DNA of 64,000 nucleotides from Leptothoe kymatousa TAU-MAC 1615. GTDB lineage: Bacteria > Cyanobacteriota > Cyanobacteriia > Phormidesmidales > Phormidesmidaceae. Shown one piece after another: positions 18,141 to 27,709 of the stretch. Within the stretch, counting starts at the first letter, position 1; every line of letters starts with the position of its first letter. Where the stretch lies: assembly GCF_018739865.1 (NCBI RefSeq), contig NZ_JADOER010000004.1:437067-501066 (forward strand), read 5' to 3'. The notes beneath the pieces were generated by a model, which saw nothing but the letters and a program-made list of their open reading frames with translations, did not search any database and had not been told where the DNA came from. Both the position numbers and the translations under genes were made by a program.

Positions 18141-19448
18141 ATGTTTCGTCTTACCCGGTTACCCGCTATTCACCAGTTTGCTAACTATGACCAGTGGCGT
18201 CATCGATTTATGCAGCGGCGACTGCGGCTAGGGCTTGTCTTTGGGTTACTGTACTTTGTCTCTTTTTTACCCCTAGACGCCCTTTCCTATTTTTCTACGG
18301 GCCAGGATCCATTCAAGCTGTTGTGGATTGGTATGAACCTAATTCGCATCCTATTGCTATGTCTGTGTTTATGGCTGATGCGAAAACAGGCCTATCAACC
18401 CCGCCGGGTGATGGTTGTTTTTTTGTTGGCATCCTGGTCTATCAATCTTTTACATCGATTCTATGAAACGTATCAGGGCGTGGTCACCAACACCCCGATT
18501 TCGGATCCCGATCTGTTTAGTTGGGCACTCTCATTCATTGCTCAGGCCACTTTAGTGCCGGTGGTTTGGCCGTTGCATCTGATCTCTCAGGCTGTGGCCA
18601 TCGTGTATTATTTTGGCGTGAATACGCTGCTGGGGTTGCAGGTGGCTACACCGGGGGTGCCCACGGCAAAGTTGTTGCTCAATACATTTTGGATTTGTTG
18701 TATTTGCAACGTTTCTGTTTATTTCTATGAGCGCCTCTCGCGACAAAACTTTGCGATCAACCGCCAGCTACTGGAGGCCCAGGAAAAGTCAGAACGGTTG
18801 TTGCTCAATATTTTGCCTCGCTCCATTGCCGAACAGCTTAAGCAGGGGCCCGAAATTATTGCAGAGAGCTTTTCTGAGGTGACGGTGTTGTTCGCCGACA
18901 TTGTGCACTTTACCCAGCTTACGGAGACCCAGCCCGCTGTGAAAATTGTCGATTTATTGAATCAAGTGTTTTCGCGGTTTGATCAGTTGGCGGAACGTCA
19001 TGGTTTGGAAAAAATTAAAACCATTGGTGATGCGTATATGGTGGCCGCAGGGTTGCCCCAGCCGACGACCAACCATGCCGCTGCGGTGGCCGCCATGGCG
19101 GTGGAAATGCAGGAAACGGTGGCGGAGTTTAATGCCGAGACCCAGCAGAATCTGGCCCTACGCATTGGCATTCACACAGGGCCTGTGGTGGCCGGTGTGA
19201 TTGGTTTGAAAAAGTTTGCCTACGATCTGTGGGGCGATACGGTCAATACGGCTAGTCGCATGGAGTCCCATGGGTTACCTAACCAGATTCAAATTAGTGA
19301 AGCCACGTATCAACATTTGCAGACCGAACATTATGAGTTTCGTTCGCGAGGCCCGATTTTAATTAAGGGTAAGGGGCAGATGGTGACCTATTTATTGGAG
19401 CCCTGTGGGACGGATATTCATTTGGATCGAGTCATTGTATCGCCCTAG
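18141..19448 (+). CDS. Membrane-bound class III adenylate cyclase
   Basis: 435 residues that make cAMP from ATP. The N-terminal half (about 25-195) has around six membrane segments and no clear soluble sensor. A helical linker (200-225) leads to the class III catalytic domain (about 240-430). Metal-binding aspartates are in VLFADIVHFT (Asp about 253) and KTIGDAYM (Asp about 297). The adenine-selecting Lys is in EKIKTIGD (about 293) and its partner Asp in YDLWGDTVN (about 362). The transition-state Arg is in NTASRMES (about 373). All catalytic residues are present, so it should be active. Its signal is unknown. Confidence 0.92.
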   Translation: MFRLTRLPAIHQFANYDQWRHRFMQRRLRLGLVFGLLYFVSFLPLDALSYFSTGQDPFKLLWIGMNLIRILLLCLCLWLMRKQAYQPRRVMVVFLLASWSINLLHRFYETYQGVVTNTPISDPDLFSWALSFIAQATLVPVVWPLHLISQAVAIVYYFGVNTLLGLQVATPGVPTAKLLLNTFWICCICNVSVYFYERLSRQNFAINRQLLEAQEKSERLLLNILPRSIAEQLKQGPEIIAESFSEVTVLFADIVHFTQLTETQPAVKIVDLLNQVFSRFDQLAERHGLEKIKTIGDAYMVAAGLPQPTTNHAAAVAAMAVEMQETVAEFNAETQQNLALRIGIHTGPVVAGVIGLKKFAYDLWGDTVNTASRMESHGLPNQIQISEATYQHLQTEHYEFRSRGPILIKGKGQMVTYLLEPCGTDIHLDRVIVSP

Positions 19449-19578
19449 GCTGGCTGGTTGCTGTTGGGCGAAAACAACTGGAACTCGCTAACTTATTTTT
19501 TCGCTGCTGCGACATAATCTGTCTCCGTCCCTAATCTGTAACAATATAGGGTCTGTATGGATCGCGAAGGAATTAACC

Positions 19579-21264
19579 ATGGCTGACAATCGTAAAAGCC
19601 GCGCTATTACCCAAGGGGTACAACGTTCGCCCAACCGTGCCATGCTACGGGCCGTGGGCTTTGGAGATGATGATTTTAAGAAGCCCATCGTTGGCCTGGC
19701 GAATGGCTATAGCACCATTACCCCTTGCAATATGGGGATTAACACCTTAGCTCTGCGGGGGGAAGCGGCCCTGCGGGATGCCGGTGCCATGCCCCAGATA
19801 TTTGGCACCATCACCATCAGTGATGGGATCTCCATGGGCACCGAGGGGATGAAGTATTCTTTGGTGTCTCGGGATGTGATTGCGGACTCCATTGAGACGG
19901 CCTGCACGGGCCAGAGTATGGATGCGGTGTTGGCCATTGGTGGCTGCGATAAGAATATGCCGGGGGCGGTGATTGCGATCGCACGCATGAATATCCCCGC
20001 CGTCTTCGTCTATGGCGGCACCATCAAACCCGGCCACCTCGATGGCGAAGACCTCACCGTGGTCAGCGCCTTTGAAGCCGTGGGCCAATACAGCGCCGGT
20101 AAAATCGACGAAGAACGCCTCACCGCCGTCGAGAAAAACGCCTGCCCCGGTGCCGGTTCCTGTGGCGGCATGTTCACCGCCAACACCATGTCCTCCGCCA
20201 TTGAAGCCATGGGCTTAAGCTTGCCCTACTCGTCCACCATGGCCGCCGAAGACGAAGAAAAAGCAGAAAGCACCGAAAAATCTGCCTATGTTCTCGTAGA
20301 AGCGGTGCGTAAGCAGATTTTGCCCAGTCAAATTCTCACCCGCAAAGCCTTTGAAAATGCCATCTCCGTCATTATGGCCGTGGGCGGGTCCACCAACTCC
20401 GTGTTGCACCTATTAGCCATTGCCCACACCATCGGCGTCAAACTCACCATCGACGACTTCGAAGAGATTCGGCAGCGGGTGCCCGTTTTCTGTGACCTGA
20501 AGCCCTCCGGTCGCTATGTGGCCACCGACCTACACAAAGCAGGTGGTATTCCCCTGGTGATGAAGATGCTGCTAAAGCAAGGTTTGCTCCATGGCGATGC
20601 CCTCACCGTCAGCGGTCAAACCATCGAAGAAGTGTTGGCCGATATACCCGATACCCCCAGCCCCGATCAAGACGTGATTCGGCCCTTTGGTCAACCCATG
20701 TATGCCCAAGGCCACCTGGGTATTTTGAAAGGCAACCTGGCTACCGAAGGGGCCGTTTCTAAACTGACCGGTATCAAAAAACGCGCGATTACTGGACCTG
20801 CCAGAGTTTTCGAATCAGAAGAAGATTGTTTAGACGCAATCTTAGCAGGCAAAATTAAAGCCGGTGATGTGATTGTTGTGCGCTACGAAGGGCCAAGGGG
20901 TGGTCCCGGCATGCGAGAGATGTTGGCTCCCACATCGGCCATCATTGGTGCAGGGCTAGGCGATTCCGTCGGCCTGATTACCGACGGTCGTTTTTCCGGC
21001 GGTACCTACGGCATGGTGGTGGGTCACGTAGCCCCTGAAGCCTATGTGGGGGGAACCATTGGCCTAGTGGAAGAGGGTGACTCTATCACCATCGATGCGG
21101 ATCAGCTATTGTTGCAGCTGAATGTGTCGGATGAGGTGTTGGCCAAGCGTCGAGAAGGATGGTCTGCCCCTGAACCTCGCTATAAGCGCGGTGTGCTGGC
21201 AAAGTATGCCACCTTAGTCTCGTCTAGCAGTCAAGGTGCCGTGACCGATAAGGATCTGTTTTAG
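19579..21264 (+). CDS. ilvD: Dihydroxy-acid dehydratase
   Basis: It converts 2,3-dihydroxy-isovalerate and -methylvalerate to the 2-keto acids, the penultimate step of valine and isoleucine synthesis. The protein has 561 residues. Three cluster cysteines are visible: TPCNMG (Cys about 50), GGCDKNMPG (about 123) and [14 protein letters not shown] (about 195). This is the cyanobacterial/plant short form. AAGGA before ATG 19579 gives a good ribosome site. A terminator follows at 21304-21350. Confidence 0.97.
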   Translation: MADNRKSRAITQGVQRSPNRAMLRAVGFGDDDFKKPIVGLANGYSTITPCNMGINTLALRGEAALRDAGAMPQIFGTITISDGISMGTEGMKYSLVSRDVIADSIETACTGQSMDAVLAIGGCDKNMPGAVIAIARMNIPAVFVYGGTIKPGHLDGEDLTVVSAFEAVGQYSAGKIDEERLTAVEKNACPGAGSCGGMFTANTMSSAIEAMGLSLPYSSTMAAEDEEKAESTEKSAYVLVEAVRKQILPSQILTRKAFENAISVIMAVGGSTNSVLHLLAIAHTIGVKLTIDDFEEIRQRVPVFCDLKPSGRYVATDLHKAGGIPLVMKMLLKQGLLHGDALTVSGQTIEEVLADIPDTPSPDQDVIRPFGQPMYAQGHLGILKGNLATEGAVSKLTGIKKRAITGPARVFESEEDCLDAILAGKIKAGDVIVVRYEGPRGGPGMREMLAPTSAIIGAGLGDSVGLITDGRFSGGTYGMVVGHVAPEAYVGGTIGLVEEGDSITIDADQLLLQLNVSDEVLAKRREGWSAPEPRYKRGVLAKYATLVSSSSQGAVTDKDLF

Positions 21265-21303
21265 AGCAATCAACACTGCCTAGCTAACCTGTTTCTCAGT
21301 ATC

Positions 21304-21350
21304 AACAACCTTTCTGATGGGACAAAGCTCCTGTTAGGAAGGTTGTTTTT
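21304..21350 (+). terminator. Terminator after ilvD
   Basis: AACAACCTTTCT (21304-21315) pairs with AGGAAGGTTGTT (21336-21347), with one mismatch near the loop, followed by TTT and a further AT-rich stretch. Confidence 0.85.
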
Positions 21351-21368
21351 ATGAAGTGTTAATCTTCT

Positions 21369-21941
21369 CTACGTTGATAACATGTCAGCCGCTGTCAGCG
21401 TCCAATCGGGAAACGTCTTAGAAACAACGACCGTGTTATCCATAAAAACGGATGCTTCGTAGCCATCAGCTGTTAAAAACAATACGGTTACCCGTTGGTT
21501 TTCTGGATCGACAATCCAATATTCTGGAATTCCTCTCCATTCATATTGGTTGCGTTTTTCGATATAGTCGCGTCGATGGTTTTCTGGCCCAGGGCTGACT
21601 ACTTCTACCACCAACATGGGTGGGTGCATATCTAGACGAATGGCCGATTGTCCAGAGGTTTTTAACTGTTCTAAATGCTCTGGTAAGAGTACTGTGATAT
21701 CTGGAAATCGGTTTTTGGGTTGCCCTGGCATTTCAATGGCAAGCTGATGGCTGCGTACCCGTCGGAAGCCGACTAAGTCTGACAGTGCGAGATCCATGGC
21801 CCGAGCGATAATTACGTTTTCGTCAGACCCGTGGGGGATTTCTATCAGTTCTCCGTTGGTTAGCTCATAGCGTGCTTCTGTATCCTTACAATGGGCAAGG
21901 TAGTCATCAAAGGTTTTAAGTTTCGGCTTAGCTTGCACCAT
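21369..21941 (-). CDS. Uma2-family nuclease-like protein (first copy)
   Basis: 190 residues of the Uma2/DUF820 restriction-endonuclease-like fold, hugely expanded in cyanobacteria. Core residues seen are Asp in NRFPDITVLLPEHL, the Glu-Val-Val-Ser block in PPMLVVEVVSPGPENHRRDY and Lys in IEKRNQYEWRGIPEYWIVDP. A PD-(D/E)XK-like site is therefore conserved. Cellular function is not established for the family. A second copy is at 22592-23194. Confidence 0.88.
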   Translation of the reverse strand: MVQAKPKLKTFDDYLAHCKDTEARYELTNGELIEIPHGSDENVIIARAMDLALSDLVGFRRVRSHQLAIEMPGQPKNRFPDITVLLPEHLEQLKTSGQSAIRLDMHPPMLVVEVVSPGPENHRRDYIEKRNQYEWRGIPEYWIVDPENQRVTVLFLTADGYEASVFMDNTVVVSKTFPDWTLTAADMLST

Positions 21942-22153
21942 TGGATATGGCCTCGGTGCGCAAACATTTCTATCCTAATTCAGGACTATCGTGACAGTCT
22001 TAAAATGGAGATGTGATTTTACAGTGTGAAGCAAATAATGGCTTCTATTTTTTCCCTAGGTTAATAGGCTAGGACTTGAAGAGCTTAAGCGGTTGAAGCT
22101 GAAACTAATCTCCAAGACATTCTGGTTAAAATATTTAATAAGAGGGATTGTTT

Positions 22154-22564
22154 GTGGGAAATAAAATTCGCTACCTTAATACAGATCTTGAGCTGGTTTC
22201 TGCAAGCGATCTCACTTCTCTGGTTTCTGTTTTTGAGGCGATGGATCTTTGTATACTTCACTGTGCTCAGTATGACAGACTTTGGTATGCAACCCTGGAA
22301 GTGTCTTCTCAATATGATGAACCGGAAGCTACCATTGCTGAAATGCTGGCTGTTATTGAATCATTAGATCGGGATAGTCGAGCTATATGGAATAGCTGTA
22401 CGAAGCGCGAGTTTGACATTGGTTATGAATGTTCTCAATCATCGAAGCCTGTGCAGCAGAATCTTTCTAGTCAACTACTTAATCGTATTGCTACTGTCAA
22501 TGCCTCATTGGGCATCACTCTATATTCCACATTGACGAGTGAAGAACCAGTTTCTACCCGATAG
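22154..22564 (+). CDS. Conserved-looking small hypothetical protein
   Basis: About 136 residues. AAGAGG upstream best fits GTG 22154; TTG 22148 is an alternative. The sequence is composed like a real protein: an acidic middle with EATIAEMLAVIESLDRDSRA followed by CTKREFDIGYEC, then SQLLNRIATVNASLGITLY. I recall similar cyanobacterial hypothetical proteins with ESL and FNIGYDCG motifs, of unknown function. It sits between two Uma2 genes on the opposite strand. Confidence 0.65.
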   Translation: MGNKIRYLNTDLELVSASDLTSLVSVFEAMDLCILHCAQYDRLWYATLEVSSQYDEPEATIAEMLAVIESLDRDSRAIWNSCTKREFDIGYECSQSSKPVQQNLSSQLLNRIATVNASLGITLYSTLTSEEPVSTR

Positions 22565-22591
22565 GTTTTGTAGAAAGACTCAACAATATTG

Positions 22592-23194
22592 TTACCAAAT
22601 TTTCGCCATAGCTAATGTGAAATCTGGTAGTTCTGGATCACCTGGAACTACATCAGGATCCTTTAAAGTCTCAACAGGTCGGTCTGGGCGATAAACATAA
22701 ACTGTTTTATTTTTGCGATCAATCAAAAAGCCCAAGCGCAAACCATTGTCTAAATACTCCTGCATTTTCTCTTGCAGACTTTTCAACGTATCGCTACTAG
22801 AACGTAGTTCGATAACAAAGTCCGGACAAAGTGGAACAAACGCAGCTTGCTCTTCAGGAGACAGTTGGTTCCAACGCTCAAGGGTTATCCATGCCGCATC
22901 GGGTGAACGTGTTGCGCCATTGGGTAGTGTAAAGCCACCAGATGATTCAAACCCAATTCCTGTCCCATCCTTATCTGCCCAGTTAAACAGTTGCTGTACT
23001 AAACGCCCATTACTGTGGCTAGTATCTGAAAAAGCAGGTGGCGTCACAATAATTTTCCCTTGGGCTGTCCGTTCAATGCGTAATTCTCGATTTACCAGGC
23101 AGAAGTCTATAAAGTCTTGCTCCGTCATGTTAGCCATAGTAGGTAACTCGATGGCTAAGGGTGCATTGAAGGAATTCACATGTAGTGTGCTCAT
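22592..23194 (-). CDS. Uma2-family nuclease-like protein (second copy)
   Basis: 200 residues, Uma2/DUF820 family. It shows TRSPDAAWITLERWNQL (Asp), CPDFVIELRSSSDTLKSLQE (Glu of the active-site strand) and KMQEYLDNGLRLGFLIDRKN (Lys and helix). The N-terminal half differs from the first copy at 21369, so this is not a recent tandem duplicate. It is convergent with the small hypothetical gene. Confidence 0.9.
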   Translation of the reverse strand: MSTLHVNSFNAPLAIELPTMANMTEQDFIDFCLVNRELRIERTAQGKIIVTPPAFSDTSHSNGRLVQQLFNWADKDGTGIGFESSGGFTLPNGATRSPDAAWITLERWNQLSPEEQAAFVPLCPDFVIELRSSSDTLKSLQEKMQEYLDNGLRLGFLIDRKNKTVYVYRPDRPVETLKDPDVVPGDPELPDFTLAMAKIW

Positions 23195-23251
23195 AAATAC
23201 TAGTGCCCAGAAACCTATCTAACGACCTATTTATAGGTTAGCTCAAAATAA

Positions 23252-23279
23252 AAAGCCCCCACCGGCCGGCAGGGACTTT
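23252..23279 (-). terminator. Terminator downstream of pgk
   Basis: On the minus strand AAAGTCCC pairs with GGGGCTTT (one G-T wobble) around a self-complementary CCGGCCGG core, followed by TTTTTATTTT. It lies about 45 bp past the pgk stop. Confidence 0.8.
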
Positions 23280-23323
23280 CTTAAAAACATTCTCCTAAAA
23301 AGAAGAAGGCTTTAGGCTAAGAC

Positions 23324-24529
23324 TTACTTGTCATCAAGAGCAGCAATACCAGGAAGAGTCTTGCCTTCTAGCAGCTCGAGGCTAGCACCACCACCGGTGG
23401 AAATGTGGCTCATCTTCTCAGCAACGCCAACCTTCTCAACGGCAGCAACGGAGTCACCACCACCGATGATGGACATGCAGCCAGTGGCAGTAATATCAGC
23501 CAAGGTGTTAGCCACAGCTTCAGTACCGGCAGCAAATTTTTCGAACTCAAATACACCCATGGGGCCATTCCAGATAACGCCCTTACAATCAGCAAGAGCT
23601 GCCTGGAATACCTTGATGGAGTCGGGGCCGATGTCTAGACCCATCCAACCATCGGGAATTGCTTCAACGCTAACGGTTTGAGCATTGGCATCGGGGGCAA
23701 AGTTGTCGGCAACAACAACGTCGGTGGGCAGCAATAGCTCAACGCCCTTCTCTTTGGCCTTAATTTCTAGGGCCTTAGCCAGCTCTAGCTTGTCTTCTTC
23801 CACCAGAGACTTACCCACAGCAAGACCACGGGCCTTGTAGAAGGTGAAGATCATGCCGCCGCCGATGAACAGCTTGTCTACTTTCTCGAGTAGAGTTTCG
23901 ATGACGCCAATTTTGGAGGACACTTTGGAACCACCAACAATGGCTGCGAAAGGACGCTGGGGGCTGTCCACAGCGCTCTGTAGATACTGAAGTTCCTTTT
24001 CGATTAGCAGACCGCTAACGGAAGGGCTGAGGTACTCAGTCACACCAGCAGTGGATGCGTGGGCACGGTGGGCAGTACCAAAGGCATCGTTAACGTACAT
24101 GTCAGCGACGGATGCCAGGTTCTTCGCAAACTCAGGATCGTTGCTGGTTTCGCCGTCGTAGAAACGTACGTTTTCTAGTAGGGCAACCTGACCGTCGGCC
24201 ATACCGTCTACGGAAGCTTTAACCGCATCGCCGATGCAGTCGTCGCACTTGATCACGTCCTGGCCCAATAGCTCAGATAAACGCACGGCAACGGGCGTTA
24301 GACGCATGGCGTCAACCACCTTGCCCTTGGGACGACCAAAGTGGCTGCAAAGGATAACCTTTGCGCCTTTGCTGGTTAATGCTTGGATGGTAGGCAGAGC
24401 GGCCCGAATCCGAGTGTCGTCTGTAATTTTGCCCTGATCGTCAAGGGGCACATTGAAGTCTGCCCGCATCAGCACGCGCTTACCTGACAGATCAGCCGCG
24501 GACAAATCAGTTACGGATTTCTTTGCCAC
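23324..24529 (-). CDS. pgk: Phosphoglycerate kinase
   Basis: It interconverts 1,3-bisphosphoglycerate/ADP and 3-phosphoglycerate/ATP in glycolysis and the Calvin cycle. The 401-residue length is normal. The N-terminal substrate loop [16 protein letters not shown], the HFGRPKG motif, [14 protein letters not shown] and the C-terminal nucleotide motif [11 protein letters not shown] followed by [13 protein letters not shown] are complete. The start is GTG at 24529, supported by AAGGAGGA 8 bp upstream. It diverges from the Usp gene. Confidence 0.97.
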   Translation of the reverse strand: MAKKSVTDLSAADLSGKRVLMRADFNVPLDDQGKITDDTRIRAALPTIQALTSKGAKVILCSHFGRPKGKVVDAMRLTPVAVRLSELLGQDVIKCDDCIGDAVKASVDGMADGQVALLENVRFYDGETSNDPEFAKNLASVADMYVNDAFGTAHRAHASTAGVTEYLSPSVSGLLIEKELQYLQSAVDSPQRPFAAIVGGSKVSSKIGVIETLLEKVDKLFIGGGMIFTFYKARGLAVGKSLVEEDKLELAKALEIKAKEKGVELLLPTDVVVADNFAPDANAQTVSVEAIPDGWMGLDIGPDSIKVFQAALADCKGVIWNGPMGVFEFEKFAAGTEAVANTLADITATGCMSIIGGGDSVAAVEKVGVAEKMSHISTGGGASLELLEGKTLPGIAALDDK

Positions 24530-24707
24530 AGAACTATCCTCCTTATCTCCTAATGCAGTTTTGTAACGTTACGTACGTCCCACTTCAAAGCTAGGACAAG
24601 CTTGATTACCCTAGGTGTTAAAGCGTTAATACATTTTCTTTACTCAATAGGTATTATCGCTTATTGCGGCTCGGATTTTTGATCGAAGTCTAGGGTTTTC
24701 CCTCGTT

Positions 24708-25106
24708 ATGTTTAAGAACGTTCTCTTTCCGATAGATGCCAGTCCAGAAGCGCAACAGGCGGCATTTAAGGCGGCTGAATTGGTGAAGCATCATCAAAGT
24801 CATTTGATTTTACTATCAGTCGTTGAACCCTCTAATGACGCCCATCCTGAACAAGCGTCCCCAGAGGCAGTGGCTCAGTTACTGGAAAAGGCGAAAACTG
24901 TATTTACGAATCAAGGAATTGATACGGAGGCGATTGAGCGGGAGGGTAATCCGGCCTTTGTGATCTGTGATGTGGCGGATGAGCTGGCGGCGGATCTGAT
25001 TGTGATGGGCTGCCGTGGCATTGGGTTAACGCCGGAAGGTCAGTCGGAGAGTGTGAGTGCTCGGGTGATTAACCTGGCGCCCTGTCCGGTGATGGTGGTG
25101 CCATAA
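24708..25106 (+). CDS. Universal stress protein (UspA family)
   Basis: 132 residues, a single Usp domain. It begins MFKNVLFPIDASPEAQQA, the usual first strand with Asp. The C-terminal nucleotide-binding motif is recognisable as GCRGIGLTPEGQSESVSARV with the terminal PCPVMVVP. This ATP-binding pattern suggests the ATP-binding Usp subgroup, although the G-X9-G spacing is not perfect. Proteins of this family are soluble dimers with poorly defined stress roles. Confidence 0.88.
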   Translation: MFKNVLFPIDASPEAQQAAFKAAELVKHHQSHLILLSVVEPSNDAHPEQASPEAVAQLLEKAKTVFTNQGIDTEAIEREGNPAFVICDVADELAADLIVMGCRGIGLTPEGQSESVSARVINLAPCPVMVVP

Positions 25107-25199
25107 AAGGCGCGGGGAGTTGACTATTCAAACCCCATTGCCCACTCCCCTTACACCGCTGACCGCTAAAATAGATTGCCGACCTCATCTTGCGTCCCT

Positions 25200-26114
25200 A
25201 TGTCTTCGCCTTCTATTCAGTGGTACCCGGGCCATATTGCTAAGGCGGAGCGTTCTTTGAAAGAGCAGCTAAAGCGGGTGGATGTGGTGTTGGAGGTGCG
25301 GGATGCGCGGATTCCGTTGGCCACACACCATCCGGAGGTGGATGGCTGGATTGGTGAGAAGGCGCGGGTGCTGGTGCTGAACCGGGTGGATATGATTTCG
25401 CCGGAGGCGCGGCAGGCTTGGCAAACGTGGTTTAAGGAAAATGGGCAGGCGGCCTACTTTACCAATGCGAAGCAGGGTAAGGGGGTGCAAAATTTGCTGC
25501 GGGCAGCCCAGGATGCGGGCAAGGCGATGAATGATCGTCGTAAGAAGCGGGGGATGAAACCGCGTCCGGTGCGGGCGGTAGTGATTGGGTTTCCCAATGT
25601 GGGTAAGTCGGCGCTGATTAACCGGTTGCTAAAGCGCAAGGTGGTGGCCAGTGAACGGCGGGCTGGGGTGACGCGGCAGCTGCGCTGGGTGAGGATTTCG
25701 AATGAGATTGAATTATTGGATGCGCCGGGGATTATTCCGCTAAAGCTCAACGATCAGTCGGCGGCGCTGAAGCTGGCAATTTGTGATGACATTGGTAATG
25801 CGGCCTACGATACGCAACGGGTGGCGGCGGCATTTGTGGATTTGTTGTTGGGGTTGGACCAGGTGGAGCGGGCCGATGGGGGCTACGGGGATGCGATCGC
25901 AGCGCGCTATAGCCTGACCCTTGTTTCGGATGCCGGAGAGCCTTACACAGGGGAGAGCATCCTCGCCAACCTATCTGCACGGCACAATAACGACCTAGAG
26001 CGGGCGGCCCATCAACTGCTAAACGACTTTCGCAAAGGCATCTTGGGTAACCTAATACTGGAGCTGCCGCCCATGGAATCCAGCGTAGTGATGTCATCTA
26101 CCTCACACGGGTAA
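25200..26114 (+). CDS. rbgA: Ribosome biogenesis GTPase YlqF/RbgA
   Basis: A circularly permuted GTPase that helps late 50S assembly. ATG 25200 (MSSPSIQWYPGHIAKAE) is preferred to a further upstream start at 25176, as the WYPGHIAKA opening is the family N-terminus. The G motifs appear in permuted order: G4 LNRVD, then G1 GFPNVGKSALINRL (about 135-148), then G3 DAPG. The 304-residue length is normal. The base composition is G-rich compared with neighbours. Confidence 0.93.
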   Translation: MSSPSIQWYPGHIAKAERSLKEQLKRVDVVLEVRDARIPLATHHPEVDGWIGEKARVLVLNRVDMISPEARQAWQTWFKENGQAAYFTNAKQGKGVQNLLRAAQDAGKAMNDRRKKRGMKPRPVRAVVIGFPNVGKSALINRLLKRKVVASERRAGVTRQLRWVRISNEIELLDAPGIIPLKLNDQSAALKLAICDDIGNAAYDTQRVAAAFVDLLLGLDQVERADGGYGDAIAARYSLTLVSDAGEPYTGESILANLSARHNNDLERAAHQLLNDFRKGILGNLILELPPMESSVVMSSTSHG

Positions 26115-26447
26115 CACACCTTTAACCTAAGAACCCGGTTGTCAATGTAAATCTTAAACAAAGATAAAAACCGTCTGCCGTTTGAGGTTACGGGCTGAGA
26201 TAGGATGCGGGTTAATCGGGCAAACTTGATGCAAATGCTGTTTGGTGAACAGACCGTGTGTTGTCGCTGATTTGAAGACAGCGCGATCTGAATGCCAGGG
26301 CCTAGCAGTTTGTGTCAAATCGGGGCGTCGCTGATGCGCTGTGGTTCAGGTCCGGCTTGCTCCTAAATAGATTTTAGGTTCGCTGATTAATGGCCATGGC
26401 CGATTTCGGCAGCGTCTTATTGTTTACAGGGGGAGATCAAAATAACG
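26115..26447. other. Intergenic region before the glycan locus
   Basis: I see no gene, repeat or strong hairpin. AGGGGGAG just before 26448 is the ribosome site of the next gene. Confidence 0.4.
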
Positions 26448-27674
26448 GTGAACTCATCCAACGCTTCAGCGCTGAAGGTGTCAGTAGTTGCCCCAGACGT
26501 TTCTGGTGGTGGCATGACCCGTGTTTACCTGGTAAGCCAGATTTTGCAACGCTTAGGGTATAGCGTAGAAATAGTTGGCTGTCAGTTTGGGCAGAGCATT
26601 TATCCCCCTCCCCCAGAAAATTTGCCCGTTATCCCCGTTCCCGGTAAACCACTGCCTGGATTCATGAGCTCCGCCACCCAGCTGTTGAGCCAAATTCGGG
26701 GCGACATTATCTACGCGATTAAACCTCGCCCCACCAGTCTGGGCATAGCGCTACTCAAAAAGTTTTATACCCGCCGCCCCGTTTTTCTAGATATTGATGA
26801 TTGGGAGCTCAGCTGGTTCGGTGGCGATGGCTATGACTATCGGCCATCGCCAAAGGATTTTGTGCGAGATTTTCTCAAGCCAGATGGGGACTTGAGGGAT
26901 ATGGGGCACCATTACTACGTGTCTTTAGGGGAGCGCTGGGTCAATCACGCGGATGTGGTCACGGTTAATAATCAGTTTTTACAACAAAAGTTTGGCGGCC
27001 ATTATTTACCCAATAGTAAAGACACCCATATGTTTGACCCAGCCCGCTTTGACCCGGCGGCTAGCCGTCAAAAATATGGGCTATCTGACTATCGGGTCCT
27101 GATGTTCCCGGGCACGGCTCGTCCCCATAAGGGGTTAGAGGATGTGCTGATGGCCTTAGATCAGCTCAACCAACCGGACCTGCGTTTGGTGATTGTGGGT
27201 GGGCGCAAGCCCGATGGCTATGAAGACGACCTCATGGCCCGGTGGCCCCAGTGGTTGATCAAGCTACCCCGGTTTCCCATGGAACAAATGGCGGAGGTGG
27301 TCGCGGCGGCCCATGTGGTGGTGGTGCCCCAGCGGGATACACCCACGGCCAAGGCCCAGTTTCCCATCAAACTAACGGATGGCATGTCCATGGCTAAGCC
27401 TATTTTGTCGACCCACGTGGGCGATATTCCTAAAATTTTAGGCGATACGGGGTATCTGGTAGCCCCCCATGCACCGGAGGAGTTAGCAAAAATGCTACAA
27501 ATAATTCTTGATAACCCCGATCAGGCAGCAGCCCAGGGAAGCTTGGGACGGGAACGCTGCATACAGCACTACAGCGTTGATGCCATGGCTGAGCGTTTGG
27601 GGCCGCTACTTGAGCGGTATGTCAGGCGGTCCTCCCCTCATGCCTCGCCATCCGCTCACTGCTCCTCTTCCTAA
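26448..27674 (+). CDS. Glycosyltransferase family 4 protein
   Basis: 408 residues from GTG 26448, preceded by a GGGGGA ribosome site. N-terminal domain: VVAPDVSGGGMTRVYLVSQI, a glycine-rich GT4 opening. Donor domain: MFPGTARPHKGLEDVL, then DTPTAKAQFPIKLTDGMSMAKP and STHVGDIPKILG. The classical EX7E is shifted to a Lys/Asp-rich segment, as in some exopolysaccharide transferases. It is the first gene of a same-strand run with the ABC exporter 35 bp downstream, which suggests a shared role in making and exporting a surface glycan. Confidence 0.86.
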   Translation: MNSSNASALKVSVVAPDVSGGGMTRVYLVSQILQRLGYSVEIVGCQFGQSIYPPPPENLPVIPVPGKPLPGFMSSATQLLSQIRGDIIYAIKPRPTSLGIALLKKFYTRRPVFLDIDDWELSWFGGDGYDYRPSPKDFVRDFLKPDGDLRDMGHHYYVSLGERWVNHADVVTVNNQFLQQKFGGHYLPNSKDTHMFDPARFDPAASRQKYGLSDYRVLMFPGTARPHKGLEDVLMALDQLNQPDLRLVIVGGRKPDGYEDDLMARWPQWLIKLPRFPMEQMAEVVAAAHVVVVPQRDTPTAKAQFPIKLTDGMSMAKPILSTHVGDIPKILGDTGYLVAPHAPEELAKMLQIILDNPDQAAAQGSLGRERCIQHYSVDAMAERLGPLLERYVRRSSPHASPSAHCSSS

Positions 27675-27709
27675 ACCTTGCATCTATAGCGTCCCCGGCC
27701 TAACTATTT

